A stretch of DNA of 64,000 nucleotides, from positions 17,812,783 to 17,876,782 of the forward strand of contig NC_041817.1 in assembly GCF_900964775.1 (NCBI RefSeq), given 5' to 3'. A program made the translations under genes and the position numbers. This stretch comes from Scleropages formosus. Taxonomy: Eukaryota > Chordata > Actinopteri > Osteoglossiformes > Osteoglossidae. Below the pieces are notes generated by a model, which was not told where the DNA came from, made no database searches, and saw only the letters and a program-made list of their open reading frames with translations. Positions 13,577 through 26,862 of the stretch are shown here, in pieces (the first letter of the stretch is position 1; each line of letters starts with the position of its first letter).

Positions 13577-15449
13577 TAAACTGAAATGTAAATGTCTGTC
13601 ACTGCTCAGATGATGCACACAAAACCAAAATATCCCACTTGTGAACGTGAAGAAATGTTAGCTGAAGTACGAATGTTGAAAGAAACTGCTTGTAAAGTCT
13701 AATTCTTTGAACTGGAAAGGGTGTTTCTTGGTGGATGTCTATATACAGCCCATTTATTTAACTGAAAACCACAGTCATCCAAGGTTAAACATATTGCTCA
13801 AGAGTCACCGTTTCCCTGTTTGGGTTTCGATACGTGAACCTCCATGCCACCGGCAGCGCAGGTCCGAGTGAAATGGTGTGAGGTTTTAAGAAGATGCTGT
13901 CAGTTTACAGAAGACGAAAAGCAGCATTTAAAACAGGTTAAGTTTTCCTGTTTCAAACCAGACCGAATTCTCACTCAGTATATTACCACTTGTCCCGAAA
14001 GACTTCACATTTAAATCAGTTGTACACTAAGGACTATTTCTATCGAAAAACATCCAACATTTAGACAGAATTTAAATCACAAGTGACATCACCCCACAAC
14101 AATCCGTCCTTTGAAAAGCAGAATTTAATTGTTTGTTAACTAAACAAGAATCATTCACACCTCTACAGTGCATATACACTACATATACTGCCCACAGAGC
14201 AAAATCCTTGAATGCAATCAATGATAATCAATAGATAACGATATCATCAATGATAATTGTTTTTTAAATATATTGAAAATTCTGTTTGCAGGCTGTCATA
14301 TTTTTTCTTTAAAATACATCTGTGAGAACAGATTTGAGTAACTGCAAGGTCACACACATCTTGTGCTATCCCACGATGCAGTAGAGAACAAAAATTAAAA
14401 TGCGTAAGGAAGTTATTGTGATTCCCACGGTATTTATTTTTCGAAAGATATTAGAAAGCAGCAATTCAAACTAAATTACATATAACACAGAACACCATTA
14501 ACTACTTTGTGGGCTTTTTTGTTTATTGTTTTTCTTCTATTTCAAATGCAAAATATAGTGCTAGACCCAATAAATAAAGCTTTCTGCCTTCTGGTAGAAG
14601 GACTGTTATGGATGCTTTGAGCTGATGAAACCACTAAGTCTCAGGCCATAACCCCTCTCCCTGTGGACTGTACAGTCCCTCACAGTCTTCAGAAAGGGAA
14701 CGCACATCTTTCGGAAACATTCGGAGTCAGTAGCTACACACTCCAGAGAATCACGCTGACAGTCCAACAGGAATCTTGTTTTTACACTCAATATTAGATA
14801 TATAAAATGTGAAAAAGAATTCCGCTTAATCCACCGTTCATGTAGTGATAGCCCTCTGTCTCTCACAAACACCCACACACGCTTTTACACACAGACTGAA
14901 AAGCTTTTAAACTGTGCAACGGACAAAATTTGGATTTTTGGTGCACACATGTCAAGTCACGGATATATTTTAAAGACGAAAATAAATAGAAAATAATGGA
15001 ACAAACCGATAAGCCTGAGAGAGCATTTTAGGAACGGAGTTTCATTGGTCCACATTTTCTGTACTGAGTACGGGGCTTTTACATCGGGACAAAACGGCCT
15101 GTTCCAGTAATAAAACTGTGAATTAATATATACAGCTTTTCAACTTTATTGTGGAGTTAAAGCAAAAAAAAAAAAAAAAAAACTATGTTTTCCAGGACCA
15201 AGAATTTATTTTGTTTGAAGGCAGGCAATTTCTCTTTCAGAAAGAAAAAGTTACCTTTCTGGCATTTTTATACAGATGCTTTTCAAGTCTTTCGTAGCAG
15301 ATTGCATGTGCATCAGATGCCTGTACAAGAAACCTTTTAATAGAAAGAAACACTTCACACTTAAGGATGGACAAGAGAATATGGTGGATAGAACCTCACT
15401 ATGAACACTGCCGAACCCATCAAGGAGGCTACTGTAGGTACATGAGAAT
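13577..15449. other. Non-coding, nothing recognised
   Basis: Apart from the SINE-tail remnant just after 13,577 and a poly(A) run at 15,164-15,182, I see no gene or transposon. Confidence 0.35.
15164..15182. repeat. Poly(A) run
   Basis: Nineteen consecutive A residues. No retrotransposon body was recognised immediately upstream. Confidence 0.9.
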
Positions 15450-15716
15450 GCCATCCATCCATCCGTAATTGCTTTTCTAAATGTAAGAATGCAGAAATCC
15501 AGAGGCTATCCAGGAAGCATAGGGAATGACCATTACAAAAATTCACCTAAAACAAATGTGTTTGGGCTGTGAGAAGAAACCAGAGCACAATGAGAAAATG
15601 GATGCTTTGGATGCCACACATTAATGGGGAGAACATGCAAATTCCACAGACTGAGCAGCATAGCCAAACACCTTGGAGCCACCAGCGCTACCCACTACAC
15701 CACTGTGTCACCCATT
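15450..15716 (-). repeat. Diverged teleost repeat
   Basis: Begins with a CCATCCATCCATCCG-like stretch. It ends with GGGGAGAACATGCAAATTCC and a block like CAGCGCTACCCACTACACCA, the classic body and head of a common fish repeat. Heavily decayed. Confidence 0.6.
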
Positions 15717-18037
15717 CTTGAGAAATGGGACGTAATAATCAAAGACTTCATCTTTAGAACTGATTACACCCCATTTATTTACCCAAAAATTATTCTCTTC
15801 AAAAGTCTGTTCTTTTCCACATATCTCAGTTTCACTGTGTCTCCCTTTGCCTCTCTCTGTCACAGATACCTACATTTGGTCCTCCTACTTCCATCTCCTT
15901 CCCAACGTCCTTGGCCATCCTTCATTTCTCAGGTGCCAGGAAAGAAGCGAGTGCTCTCCCACTGTCAAAAATAGGACCAACTCCTGGTTTTTCAGACCAG
16001 ATACCCTCCAAGAAGGTTGATTATTTGAAATGAACCTCAATGCAACAGGAAAATAACCACCACCTTCAACATATACTTTCTCTGATACGGAGTGAAATCT
16101 AATGGACAAAGAGAAGATAACAGAATGAAAAGGAAATGAGTCACAAACCAAACATGTCCACGTGACGCTTCCCTTTCAAGTTAATTACACTGGTTATATA
16201 AAACTGAGATAAATTCCATTAAAATACTCCTTCTGCACACATTTTCCGAGGGCTCCTGGGTTTGGAAGGCTTGCCGTATTTCACATTAATCAAAATATAC
16301 ACTGTTTAGTTATGTATTACGGGGGTGCGGTGGCGCAGTGGGTTGGACCACAGTCCTCCTCTCCGGTGGGTCTGGGGTTCGAGTCCCGCTTGGGGTGCCT
16401 TGCGACGGACTGGCGTCCCGTCCTGGGTGTGTCCCCTCCCCCTCCGGCCTTACGCCCTGTGTTACCGGGTAGGCTCCGGTTCCCCGTGACCCCGTATGGG
16501 ACAAGCGGTTCTGAAAGTGTGTGTGTAGTTATGTATTTTCCAATTGTTTTCTCCGCAAAGTCTTGTAGTTCAAGACATCCGGTGTCGTACGGAGATCTTC
16601 TATCAGTCTCTTCTCCGCCACCTTGCTAGTCTAGGGTCTGTGCTTGGTGCTACTCGACAGCTGCCCGCCACTCCGCTCCGCTTTGAAGTCAAACTCCATT
16701 CACGTCCACTGTGCAGCACTTAAGCTATTTGCTGCGAGACTCGAGGAAAAGGTCTCCTCTCTACCCATACAAAAAAATGAAGCAGTTGTTCCTCATTTTC
16801 TGGCTTTAAAGAACACCACTGTTCCAAGAGCCTGTGCCCTTACAGAGATGTTGCACCCGCTCAAAGTCCCCAGGAAGTAAAAGGGTTCACAGACAACAGA
16901 ACTGTACCAAGTTTTGCCCAGTTCCCCACTCCAGAATGGCAGCAACAAGCACTGGGTATTTTTCTCATTTCGGACTTCTTACACACATTTCAAACCGGCC
17001 TTGTCTATTCACATTGGATGTGACGCAGCCATTGACATAAAGCTGACTGTTATCACCGTTTCAGACAGGAGGGGAAAGTGGGTCTCCCGGCACTCGTGCG
17101 GGGGGTCACTGTGCTTCGTAAACAAACGATGAGAGCAACACGAGTCAAGGTTTCTTCGTTTCCTGCACGATCAATGCCAGAGTGCTGCTGTGAAGAGGAG
17201 CCTTACAGAGACCCTGAAATGAAGCGAGAAAAGACCATTTTCCGCCTGTATGTATGACATCACGGTACTCATTGCAGCCAGCACTGAAAACACTGTGGCT
17301 CTCATCGCAGATGTGGTCAACACAGAGCATCACTGCAGATGGAGAACGTGAAAAATCTTTCAACCTTAATACAACATAGTGTAAAAATCCCAGGGTGTCC
17401 TAATTAAGTTAAAATGCACTGGTTTCTTTTCAGTGCTATTGTGTTCGACAGCTATTTTGCCAACAGCTCCACAGGTGGTAATCTAACCCCCCCCTCCTCT
17501 CACCTCCACCAGCACTGTGCAGCCTTACTGGGTTTCTTTTCCAGCATGCCACCAAGGCCACAGAGTCTACTTAGCCACACAAAATTGGAACCTTTCACCA
17601 TTTTTCCAATCAGGAAATGAAATTATGGCCACAGAAATCATGTCAGGGCACTGGCATTTTGATGCAATTATAAAAATCCGCCATAGGGCCCATTCATGCA
17701 GTGAGCATCCTGAAGTTCAAATCAGTTACCAAGGCAACCAGTAACCCATGACAACAGAATACTGTCTAGAACTCTCTCCTTAAAGCAAAGCTTTTTACAG
17801 CAAAGAAAGAACCTAAACAATGCAGAAAGCACAAATTAGTAGGGCTCAATTTGAGTTTTGTGAACACTTCACTGGCAAACAAAATTGGTTTTGGCTCAGT
17901 AAACTCCATTCACTTTCAGTGCACATTTAGTGACTGCCAGCACGTTAAAATAACTAAAACATAGCAGAAATGCCACAAAAAAGTCAGCAGTGTCGTAAAG
18001 CTCCGAGCAGAGCTTAGTAGAGAAGAGCCATACTTAC
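15717..18037. other. Probable intron next to the farp1 exon
   Basis: Apart from the SINE at 16,319 nothing is recognised. It lies directly downstream (in minus-strand sense) of the farp1 splice donor at 18,037, so it is the start of the following intron if that exon is real. Confidence 0.5.
16319..16526 (+). mobile_element. tRNA-headed SINE with target-site duplication
   Basis: A full-length copy. The head GGTGGCGCAGTGGGTTGG and the box B sequence GGTTCGAGTCC form an internal Pol III promoter of tRNA type. A body of about 130 bp follows, ending in CAAGCGGTTCTGAAAGTG and a short GT run. An 11-bp direct repeat AGTTATGTATT lies on both sides (16,308-16,318 and 16,527-16,537), showing insertion by target-primed retrotransposition. 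The perfect duplication suggests a fairly young insertion. Confidence 0.93.
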
Positions 18038-18217
18038 AGAGATGTCGAAGACCTCCTCAGTATCGTCCAGCATGAGGACCCTGATGGAGACAAGGCGCCC
18101 AGGGGGCATGGTAGGCGGCCTGTGCCCGGGGTCCAGCGTACTGATCCCCAGTGTCTCCTGAGCCCCCAGCCTGTGTCCTGCTGTCGGCCTCAGCTCTGGC
18201 TCCACCATGGTCCCTGC
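18038..18217 (-). CDS. farp1: farp1-like first coding exon (FERM, RhoGEF and PH domain protein)
   Basis: The minus-strand frame from ATG at 18,208 encodes 57 residues (MVEPELRPTAGHRLGA ... LMLDDTEEVFDIS). This resembles from memory the N-terminus of vertebrate FARP1 (PTPGSRLGAPEN, GISTLE, LVSIKIQMLDDTQEAFEV) more than FARP2. The last residues enter the F1 lobe of the FERM domain. The exon is bounded by an acceptor after a pyrimidine-rich CTCCCGTTCTCTCGCAG and by a donor GTAAGTATGG directly after the TCT codon, giving phase 0. FARP1 links plasma-membrane plexin and synaptic signalling to Rac through its DH-PH domains. None of the later exons is recognised to the left, so the next intron should exceed 18 kb, unless a short exon was missed. 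Farp2 is a weaker alternative. Confidence 0.82.
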
Positions 18218-21200
18218 CTGCGAGAGAACGGGAGTGGCTGGAAAGGTCAGAACAGGAGGAGAAACTCTTCAAGGAGAAACTATAGTTACTAGTGTAATAA
18301 ACACTATGCAGCTCTCCTGCTGGACCCCCCCTTCCTGTTATACCTGGTATTGTTCATAGTCATCTTCATTACCTGCACGCTTCCAATTCTTCAACTTATT
18401 TCTTTTAGGGATGACAGCACAGCAGTGGCCCATTTTAACATCACTTTGAACAGACTGAGAAACTACATGTTGGGTAACCAAAAACCTAAACCGGTGAAAA
18501 CAGAGCACATTTCTGCATGACTGAAATTCAGCAATGCAGAAATATGCACATTTTAACATATGGCCTCAGAGAAGCAATTATTTCACTCCTCTCTCATTTG
18601 TTATGCTGATTGATTGGGGGCACAGATCCAATAATAAGCTAGTGAGAGACAAAAGCAGTGTACGAAAACAGTAGTACTGACGGTCCATTTACTGCACAGG
18701 CACATGGTTGCCATGGGAATTGAAAAAACGGAAACTGAAAAGGACAAGGTCACATCTGAGCCAATTAGTGCACTACAAATGCTATTTAAAGGGAACATCT
18801 ATTCATAAACATCTGAGTGGTTACCTGCAAACATGGAAAAAGGTCCAGGTGAGTTATTTCCTGATTGCCAACTTTTCCTAAGTGGTACTCAATGAGAAAA
18901 ATTGTTTAATTTACTGGAGCGAGCCATATTAAAGAGCACAGATCATCTGCAGCTGGCAAAAAAGGGGTCACCGGGTTTTCATCTGACGGATTGTACAGAA
19001 GCAGCAGGATCGAGCGGTTGAAAACTGACAATGTCAAAACAGAGTTTGGTAAAGGGAACTGATCATGGCAGCTTCTCAGGCAAGGATGGAATGTGAATGG
19101 CCTTGGAATCTCATTTCCAGATCAATGGTCATCTTACAGGGTTTAATTCAGAGGAACAGGAGAAAACGTACAACAGGAGAACACCAAGATTACTGCCTTA
19201 ATGACCGCTGCTTCTACAGTCAGAGACTGGGCAGACAAAAAGTTAAACAAAAATAAATCAGAATGGAATTTATCATGTCTATTTCATTCAGTATGATGAC
19301 ATTTTCCTCCAGTCTTCCATAGGTGACTAAGAAATGATACATTTTTCAACAGTCACTGGAATCTGGAACTTTTTGGATTCCTGATGAAGCCGATCAAGGG
19401 CCACACTTAATCCAGTTTGAGGCCCAAGTACCATGGTTTGCGTGAGACTAGAACACAGTCTCACGGCTTCAGCGTTTAACACATTCCATCTGGGAGCAAC
19501 AGCCGTCCTTGAATGCATCCAGTCCGGCATAACTGAGTCTGACCCCTGCCCTCCTGCTGAGGGTTGAGTGTGTTTTCTGTGTGCGTCAGCCAGTCCCTAT
19601 CCAAGAGCCAAACCCACACAACCGTCTTCGTTTTTTCATCAAGTTTTCATTTGGATTTTGTAAATTAGTCAATATTAATAATACTAATCTGTGTGATCAC
19701 TCCTTTAATTTTTATTTGTATAGTATTCCTTTTCATGCTCTCTGTTATGCAGTAATGCAATTAATAACCATTTTAATTGTTGTCGTATTCTTGATGTGAC
19801 ATGAGAACGACAGCTAAAGCGTGCATTGCAGGACAGAGGCGTCTTTTTTGCTCAAGATGGAACATTCTGTTAACAACCTTTAGCATTTGTCAGCCAAAAC
19901 CAGAGGTTTTCCACGCTTACAGTCAGACACTTGATATTTTAACATATAATCTAACACTCATGAACATAACCACTGAAAACAGGGGCTGTGCAGTATTGGT
20001 CCAGCATGCTCCTTTAGGCCATAAATGCTAAATTGGGCCACCACCTCCTGCCTCGAAAAAAATCAAGATCAGGCAAAATGAGGAATGAAGCAGCCGGCAC
20101 ACAGAATGATATGGACTTTGGGTCACAGTAAAATAACTGGAATGGTCACAGTCAATAGCCAGGAAATTTTTTGCCAAATTTTATGATAGCTGCAGGAGTC
20201 ACACTGAAGTATTTATGATGAAACAACCAGAATGATTAATACAAATAAAAATAAAATGAATTCTGTCAGGTGGAGCTACAACAGTGAAAACTTTTTATTA
20301 AGACCAACAAATGTTCTTCAGCTACCACCCAAGTAAATTATTTAATGAACAAAATAACTGCAGACACATTGGATTTCCACCTGCCAATTACCTAAAAAAT
20401 CTCCTTAAAAAGTATAGAAATGTCTATACAGCCACACGATATCCGCTCTGCAAATGTGTGACTTTCAGCACTAGTATTAGGAGGCAACGAAGAGCTCACC
20501 CACTGCTTATCTAAACTGGGCACCTGATTTACTTCTCGTGCCTTGAAACATGACCACAAGCACCCACCCACCTCCCAGCCCTGGCAAATCTGCTTCTTGA
20601 TAATCTGCCTGCAGCAGAAACAGGTGGAACAGGTTCAGAAACCACCCCTTTTGCACAGGTTCCCCACCATATTGACTATGTCAGCTAATGTGCCGCATGA
20701 TCCTCCGCTCACTGACGTTTCCAAGCCAACCCCTCTGCGGCCAAAAGGGTGGCCTGGAAAGATAGAGCGAGTCCACTAAAGAACAGAACTGGCACTGCCA
20801 ACAGTTTGACTTGGCGCTGCCAGTGGCGCAGAGCTATACTCAACCTGTACTCGTGTGTACGCCACTTTTATCTGTACTTACGAGCTCAGCAATGCGCTGA
20901 GCAGGAAGTTCAAATACACGTTCGAGAGGGGAGGCATGGTGGCTACACAGAAAGCAATGCTGCCCTACATGTGGGTTAGAAAACATAAGAGGATACCAGT
21001 CAGGCTTGAACAATAGGCTGTGGATCACCTTAGCACCAGATGGTTGGATGGATGGACATTCATAGGCATTTAATATTTAATTAAAGACCTTAATAAAACC
21101 TTGGAGTGTGAAGCTGTTCACCATCCAGTACGCATAGAACAGGAATCATGGAATCTGACTGTAAAGCATCCGAATCCTCAGAATCCCTCTTATGAGTACA

Positions 21201-24200
21201 GCTCTGTGAACAACAATTAGCTGTACAATTGTCCCATGGAGGGTTTCTAGGACGATGAAGTCAGACTGGACACAGCACAGAACATCTCCTGGCCACACAA
21301 ACTACCTACAGCCCAAGCAGTCCGTTATTTTTACTCAACACTGTTCATTTTGTCTGTGGAAAGTACCTTTACCTGACTTTAGTTATCAAATATTTACCTG
21401 GATTATGCATTAATTAAAAGCGTGAAAATATTTTTGGCATGACCAAGCATACACCAAACAGATAATGCTTTGCTGAGTTCACTCAAAAATATATACTATC
21501 ACACCGTCCAATCACAGTACATGAAAAAATGAAAAGATGAAAAAATGAAAAGTACATCATATCCCATCAAAACTGTGCTTTTCCTCGTTAAGAAAAGTGT
21601 AGTTCTAATTTTAAGCTTAATCAGGCACATAATTATATGGTGTACGAAGCTGGTAGACATACCAATTAATTCCCATCTCCGTTAGTGTGAAATCAATATT
21701 TAAAGAATCTATTCTAATGAGGTACTTGTCACTCACGCTAATGACCTCGCCTCATTTTAAAAAAAAACAAAAAACCTAATCCCACTTGTGCTCGGAACAC
21801 TGAAACCTGACCCCCATTTGAAATAAGACACTGTCTGGCTAATCCAAACCAGGAGCGTACATGAGGCACAGTATTCCACCAGAAGAGATTATCTTGCAAC
21901 ATCACGACAACCCGAGTAGAAATGAGATCATGAGATCACTGGCTGGAACGGACACCTGGTGCACCACCTCACCATTAACTAAGAACGAGGGGAGACCACA
22001 CTAACCACATTTGGCCAGATTTCGTGGCTAGTCTGGAAGTTCACTCAGCAAGGCCCCCACCCCCACACCATCTCCAGCCACAGCCCCCCGACCCCCATAC
22101 GACATGTCACTTTTGGGGGGGGGGTTGCCTGACAAGCTCCTGCTTTCTTTGGCTCCCAAACCGCATAGCTTTCACCCGGGTGGAAGCAAAGCGATGCTGA
22201 AACCTTGGACGGCACATGGGTGGACTGGTCCAAAGACAGCATTCGCTGCCGCCCATGCTCTCACTTTTCCTTCCCCTACTTGCGAATCAACCTGTACGCC
22301 GGTGGTTCTCCTGAAGGTGCCTCCATAAGAGTGGGTTCTGCCCTAGAACAACTCCACTCCAGAACTACAAAAGTAGAGAAACACTGAACTTATTCTTTAC
22401 TGTCTCCTAACTTTTGGCCACGAGAAAAGTCAGACGGGTATCGAGGATGTGTCAGCATCCTGTGTTACTTATTAAATTACTTATAGGTTAATAGATACCT
22501 CGACTCTAAGTGAAAGATTACATGGTTTACTAATTAACGTTATTAGTCAATTGCACAGCTTTATATTTAGTAAAGTAAGGTTTACAGTAAGTAGGGTGTA
22601 GTACCTTACTAATGAATGCAAGGTCCCTCACTAGTCATGAAAGACCAGTCACAAGCCCAGTTTCATTCCACTAATGCCACAAGCACACAGTAACAAGAAT
22701 ACAAGACAGATCTTTGATGAGCAGTGTCTGCGATGTGGCTCCTACATCATTTACCCTGGCTTTCACCTTGCTCTCCTGATTTTCCCTCAAGGCCATCCCG
22801 AGGAGAGGGGGCTGGTGTCAGCACGGCGAAGGGTTTGGACAGGAGCAGACACTCGGCTGCGGAGCAGGACCACAGAAACACCTTTGGCGTGCCGCCCTGC
22901 TGCGCTCCTGCTGTTTCTAGCCCACACAGCTGGTTTCCATTACAGGCCAGTTTCAAACCACTCTCTCCATTCACCACTTTTGATTTCCATGCCAACAGCC
23001 CAACCTGACAAGGAACCTGCTTCCATTGGACCAGCAGGCAATGGAAAGCCCCTGCGCTCAAGATGGGCAAACTTGCACAGTATTGCAGGCGATTTAACAC
23101 AATGACACTACACCTTGAGCAGAGAACTCCCTCAGAAGAGACTATCCTGCAACATCATGACAACCTTCTGAAGGTTCTTCGTTGGGAAACAAAAGCTTCA
23201 AGTCATCTTGTTGGAGGCCACTGTGGTTTAGCCTCAGATATGCGGGAAATCCTGTGCAAAATTTGCATGAAAGACAAAGAGAAGGCATCTGATAACATTC
23301 CCAGCAGGAACAGTTACTCCACAGGGGAATGACAAAATACAATAAGAAAAATAGATGAAATTTTTCTCTGTAACAGATGACATCTTGACATCAGCACATC
23401 AACAAAGGCAGAAGTGAGCTTCCTTGGCACGCTACCTGGCAGTGCCCACATATGGTAATTTTAGTCTAGGAGCACAGCATTCTGCCTATTATAATAAACT
23501 TTAAAAAAAAAACAACCGGCTGTCTACAATTATAATGCTAAGGATAAGGGACAAAATCTGCAACATAAATCTCAGAATTACATTAATTTCATCTTGTCTC
23601 ATGAAAGCTCCTCTTAATGGCCCTCCAGAGAAAATATCACATCTGTGGCAGAGGGGGAGGAAGTCTGGATCTTTAATGAAACCTTATAAATATACATATA
23701 ACATGCAGGGCTTTGGAACAACATCTCAAAGGCAACTTCAAAAGACCCCAGTGCCACGTTCACTTCCACACACCTTGATGTGGAAGAGGTAGAAAACTGG
23801 GGACCAGAAACACCGAAATAAGGCATCCTAATGTACATTAATGTGTTTGACCCATAAAAATAGAGCTGGTGGAGTGAAGTTAATGCTAACGGACAAGCCC
23901 AAAAAAGATTCATTACTGAAAATACCTCGATCACAGCTCTGACAGTCTGAGGAGCACTTATTAAGGTAATGCCTTACCACTGAAAGTAGGTTAGTATAAT
24001 CCTGAAGACTAATGTGTTAGTAGGTTAAGTACATTCGTGTTATGTGGACGGTCTAAACAGAAAGACAAGGCTTGAAGCATCAAAGGTTTGTGTACGATTT
24101 GAAACAGTATTATCACTGGTTTGGTTCATTCTTTCTTACATATAGTAAATGAGAAATTGACCAACCCCCCCAGCTGAATACCATCTATTCCTTCAGAGTC

Positions 24201-24971
24201 AACAGTTTCGGACCAACTTACCTATACACATACTGTGCACATATAAATAAATTTATGAGTTGTGCTGTATCTGTTTTTGTGACATATTTCATTTTTGTTT
24301 CATTGTGGATGTGAGGCAATTCAGATTGGTTTGCTTTATTCACCTGTACAATTATTTATTAGTGTATCATTTGTGACTGTGGATATTGGTCCCATTCACT
24401 GTTTATTGTTGCGATTTCGAGAAAAAATATTTACATAATGGATAAAAGTAATCTTAATAAAAATAATGCACAAATAAAGACAACAACAACAATAATAATA
24501 ATAATGTGAATATTATTAGACTGGGGAATGATGTATTCGCGGGTATCATGCGGACATTCCCAGAGGAAAAGGGACAGCAGTGATCCACATGTGTGCGCAA
24601 ACTTGCTCTTTAAATAAAAAACACGGTGTCACTTCCAGCACACAATGACACTACACGGGTCGGGAATCATCGCACTGTGTGTTAACTTTTTCCCACATCA
24701 TCACATCGCATGATGCGTTACATTTCTCACTACAGTTGGTCGCATCTCGTAGCCCTCTGGCTGGATGAGACACCAGCCTGTTCTCCTGCTTTCTGGAGGC
24801 GAACACGTTTCCTGCACATTTCTGACACGCTGTTACACGAACGTTGCGCGGCTGTTTCAACAAGGTCACGATGATGTCAGAAATGCCGCCGATCTGGGGA
24901 TCGGGACCAGGACCGGGACCGACCACCATGTGCAATTTAAACAAGTTAGCGCTGAATCGATCGCCTCCTAC
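18218..24971. other. Probable farp1 intron 1, no gene recognised
   Basis: The start codon exon has an acceptor only about 9 bases upstream of its ATG, so a 5' non-coding exon must lie at higher coordinates. This interval would be that intron. It holds AT-rich DNA with no coding exon, RNA gene or intact transposon that I can support. Confidence 0.4.
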
Positions 24972-25330
24972 CTGTTCAATAACCCGACGGATGATCCACG
25001 CGTGGTCTTGCGCCGGGAGCCGCTCGAATGTATTCCGGTTTAATCCGCAGCTCTGAGTGTCTTTTGTGATTTAGAGTTCAGAGGCTCATCGTTCCGAGAT
25101 GAGGCTTCATCGTGGTCGCCATATCTAAGCGACTGGTCCCGGACTGCGCTGACAGCGGCAGCGGACTGGAGAGAGCGCGTGTGGGTGTGCGTGTGTGTGT
25201 GCGTGCGCGCGCGGGGGTGTATGTGTGCATCCGTGTGTGTGGGAGAGGGGGGGGAGTGCGAACAATGACGGAGGCGCAGTTCCTCCGTCGCACCTATCAG
25301 GGTGAGGAGCGCTCACGAGATGAGGGACAC
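24972..25330 (-). promoter_or_regulatory. CpG-rich region, candidate farp1 promoter and non-coding exon 1
   Basis: CpG density rises sharply here compared with the AT-rich DNA on both sides. On the minus strand a good donor, GAACAG followed by GTAGGAGGCG, ends at 24,972 and could close a 5' untranslated exon splicing to the acceptor at 18,218. No coding sequence is needed for this. The assignment rests only on base composition, the donor and position. Confidence 0.35.
25185..25245. repeat. GT/GC-rich simple sequence
   Basis: Alternating purine-pyrimidine run of GTGTGCG type inside the CpG-rich block. It could adopt Z-DNA and is probably length-variable. Confidence 0.8.
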
Positions 25331-26310
25331 GGTCCAGCGTCGCCATCTAGTGGTCGTGCCACGCATAACGCGCGGAGACCTCACTGTGAACATCCACTTC
25401 ATCTCCTCTCTGTTACACTAAGTGTACAGGAGTTGCTGGAAAACTTCCTTGTCAGTGCAGCCCTGTTTTTGTATTCGGAGACAGAAATAAAAGCTTGATA
25501 GAGTTTTTTTTTCCCCTACTATTAAAGTTCTGTCTTGGGTAATGGGTCTGCCGCGGGTTCTGCTTCTTACATAAACAGTGAGTGACGTTGTTTCGCTGCG
25601 CTGGACAGAGAGAACAGCAGACCCTCCTCGGGATGTTTGTGAGGCGTTCGAGGACGCCGTGGAAGGAACTTCTTCACGGAACTGCGCTGAAACCGTTTAT
25701 GAGGCGCAACTGAAGCAAAATGAAATGCAATTTCTTTCCTTCTTTTGGGAAAGGGGTTATGACTGTTGAACGTGACAACATTTATTATAGTTAATAAAAT
25801 AAAACGTCCAGTCGTCGCGCTCGAACTTTACAGAACTGCAAAGAACATATTTTTCACTACATTTTGACATTTCTAAACAGCAGGAACTGCACAGCATACT
25901 AGCTGAACTAAACCTAGAAAACCGGTTCAGCGCTACGTAATCGTAAAGACTGAAATCCTTCCCTGACAACGCAGTGCAAAAAAACAAAAATAAAAAAAGA
26001 AAAAAAAAGGCGCAACATGAACCTTACTCACCGGTGCCTCTATGATGTTTCACAATTATGTAGTGTATTGTACTATGGTGCATTTTACACTTTTACTATT
26101 TTATTGCAAAGCGGTGACTTAGAGGTATGGATGAGGGAACGCTTCAACGTTATAAAATACTAAAACCTTGAACCGGAAGTTCAAGGTCAGTTCTTGCATG
26201 CAGTAGCGCCAAGCCGCAAGTCCTGTACGTCTTAATAACACACCATTATACTCTATAGTCAGTTTGTAAACAAATAAGGTATATGTACGATGTCTGTAGC
26301 ACTTATCACC
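25331..26310. other. Flank between farp1 promoter region and RNA-gene array
   Basis: No gene recognised. An AATAAA occurs near 25,487 and an A-rich stretch near 25,980-26,010. Homology to the macrosatellite starts at its right end, at the first base of a 5S gene. Confidence 0.4.
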
Positions 26311-26420
26311 GTTTACGGCCATACCACCCTGAATACGTCCGATCTCGGAAGCTAAGCAGGGTCGGGCCCGGTTAGTACTTGGATGGGAGACCGCCTGGGA
26401 ATACCGGGTGCTGTAAGCTT
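26311..26420 (+). pseudogene. 5S rRNA gene copy with 10-nt deletion
   Basis: It reads as vertebrate 5S rRNA from GTTTACGGCCATACCACC to GGGTGCTGTAAGC followed by a T-rich Pol III stop. Against the four 120-nt copies in the array it lacks ten bases: of the tandem pair CGATCTCG/CGATCTCGG only one is left. That removes part of helix III/loop C. It also has T for C at the second base and upstream DNA unlike the other copies (TATATGTACG region instead of TATGAATAGG). The internal promoter blocks further 3' (AAGCTAAGCAGGGTC, GTACTTGGATGGGAGACC) are intact. Probably a non-functional border copy. Confidence 0.9.
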
Positions 26421-26432
26421 TTTCTTTTTTTC
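26421..26432 (+). terminator. T-rich Pol III terminator of the border 5S copy
   Basis: A run of T residues, interrupted once by C, follows the 5S 3' end, as in the other copies. Confidence 0.7.
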
Positions 26433-26862
26433 CCCCCCGCTAGTACCACCGCGCGCTTTCCTCCTTTCTTTCTGCACCCTACAGTCTCTTCCTAACGTTA
26501 AACTATTGCCTAGTTTAAGTCGACCTGCTCTGCAATATCTCTTAATATCATTAACATTTTGCCATGTATTACACACAGCGAACCCGGCGTCGCCGATTTT
26601 CACTCTCGTCAACTTCATTTACACTGTCTGTGCAGCTCACGTGCCGCTACCCTTTATTATTATACCACGCTAGGTTGTAAAACGCTCCATGTGCGCACGA
26701 TCCGCGAAGTTGCATTTTTCTGCGCTCACAACAAGGTCGTACGCCGTTCACAGCACCTCGCTGACTGAACTGTGGCGCTTGTTTTTGTGCCGCGGCACAA
26801 ACGTGCGGAGAACTACTTCCTCTTTGGAGGCGCCGCTCCCAGCTGTTACAGTCGGCAGCACT

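Noticed and set aside
16321-16400. Possible tRNA gene (perfect box B)
   Set aside because: The box A/B pair is the head of a SINE with a long non-tRNA body and an 11-bp target duplication. No full cloverleaf was found.
25078-25498. Overlapping frames of 71-128 codons in the CpG-rich block as coding exons
   Set aside because: They mostly translate GT/GC simple sequence and show no domain; CpG-rich DNA has few stops by composition.
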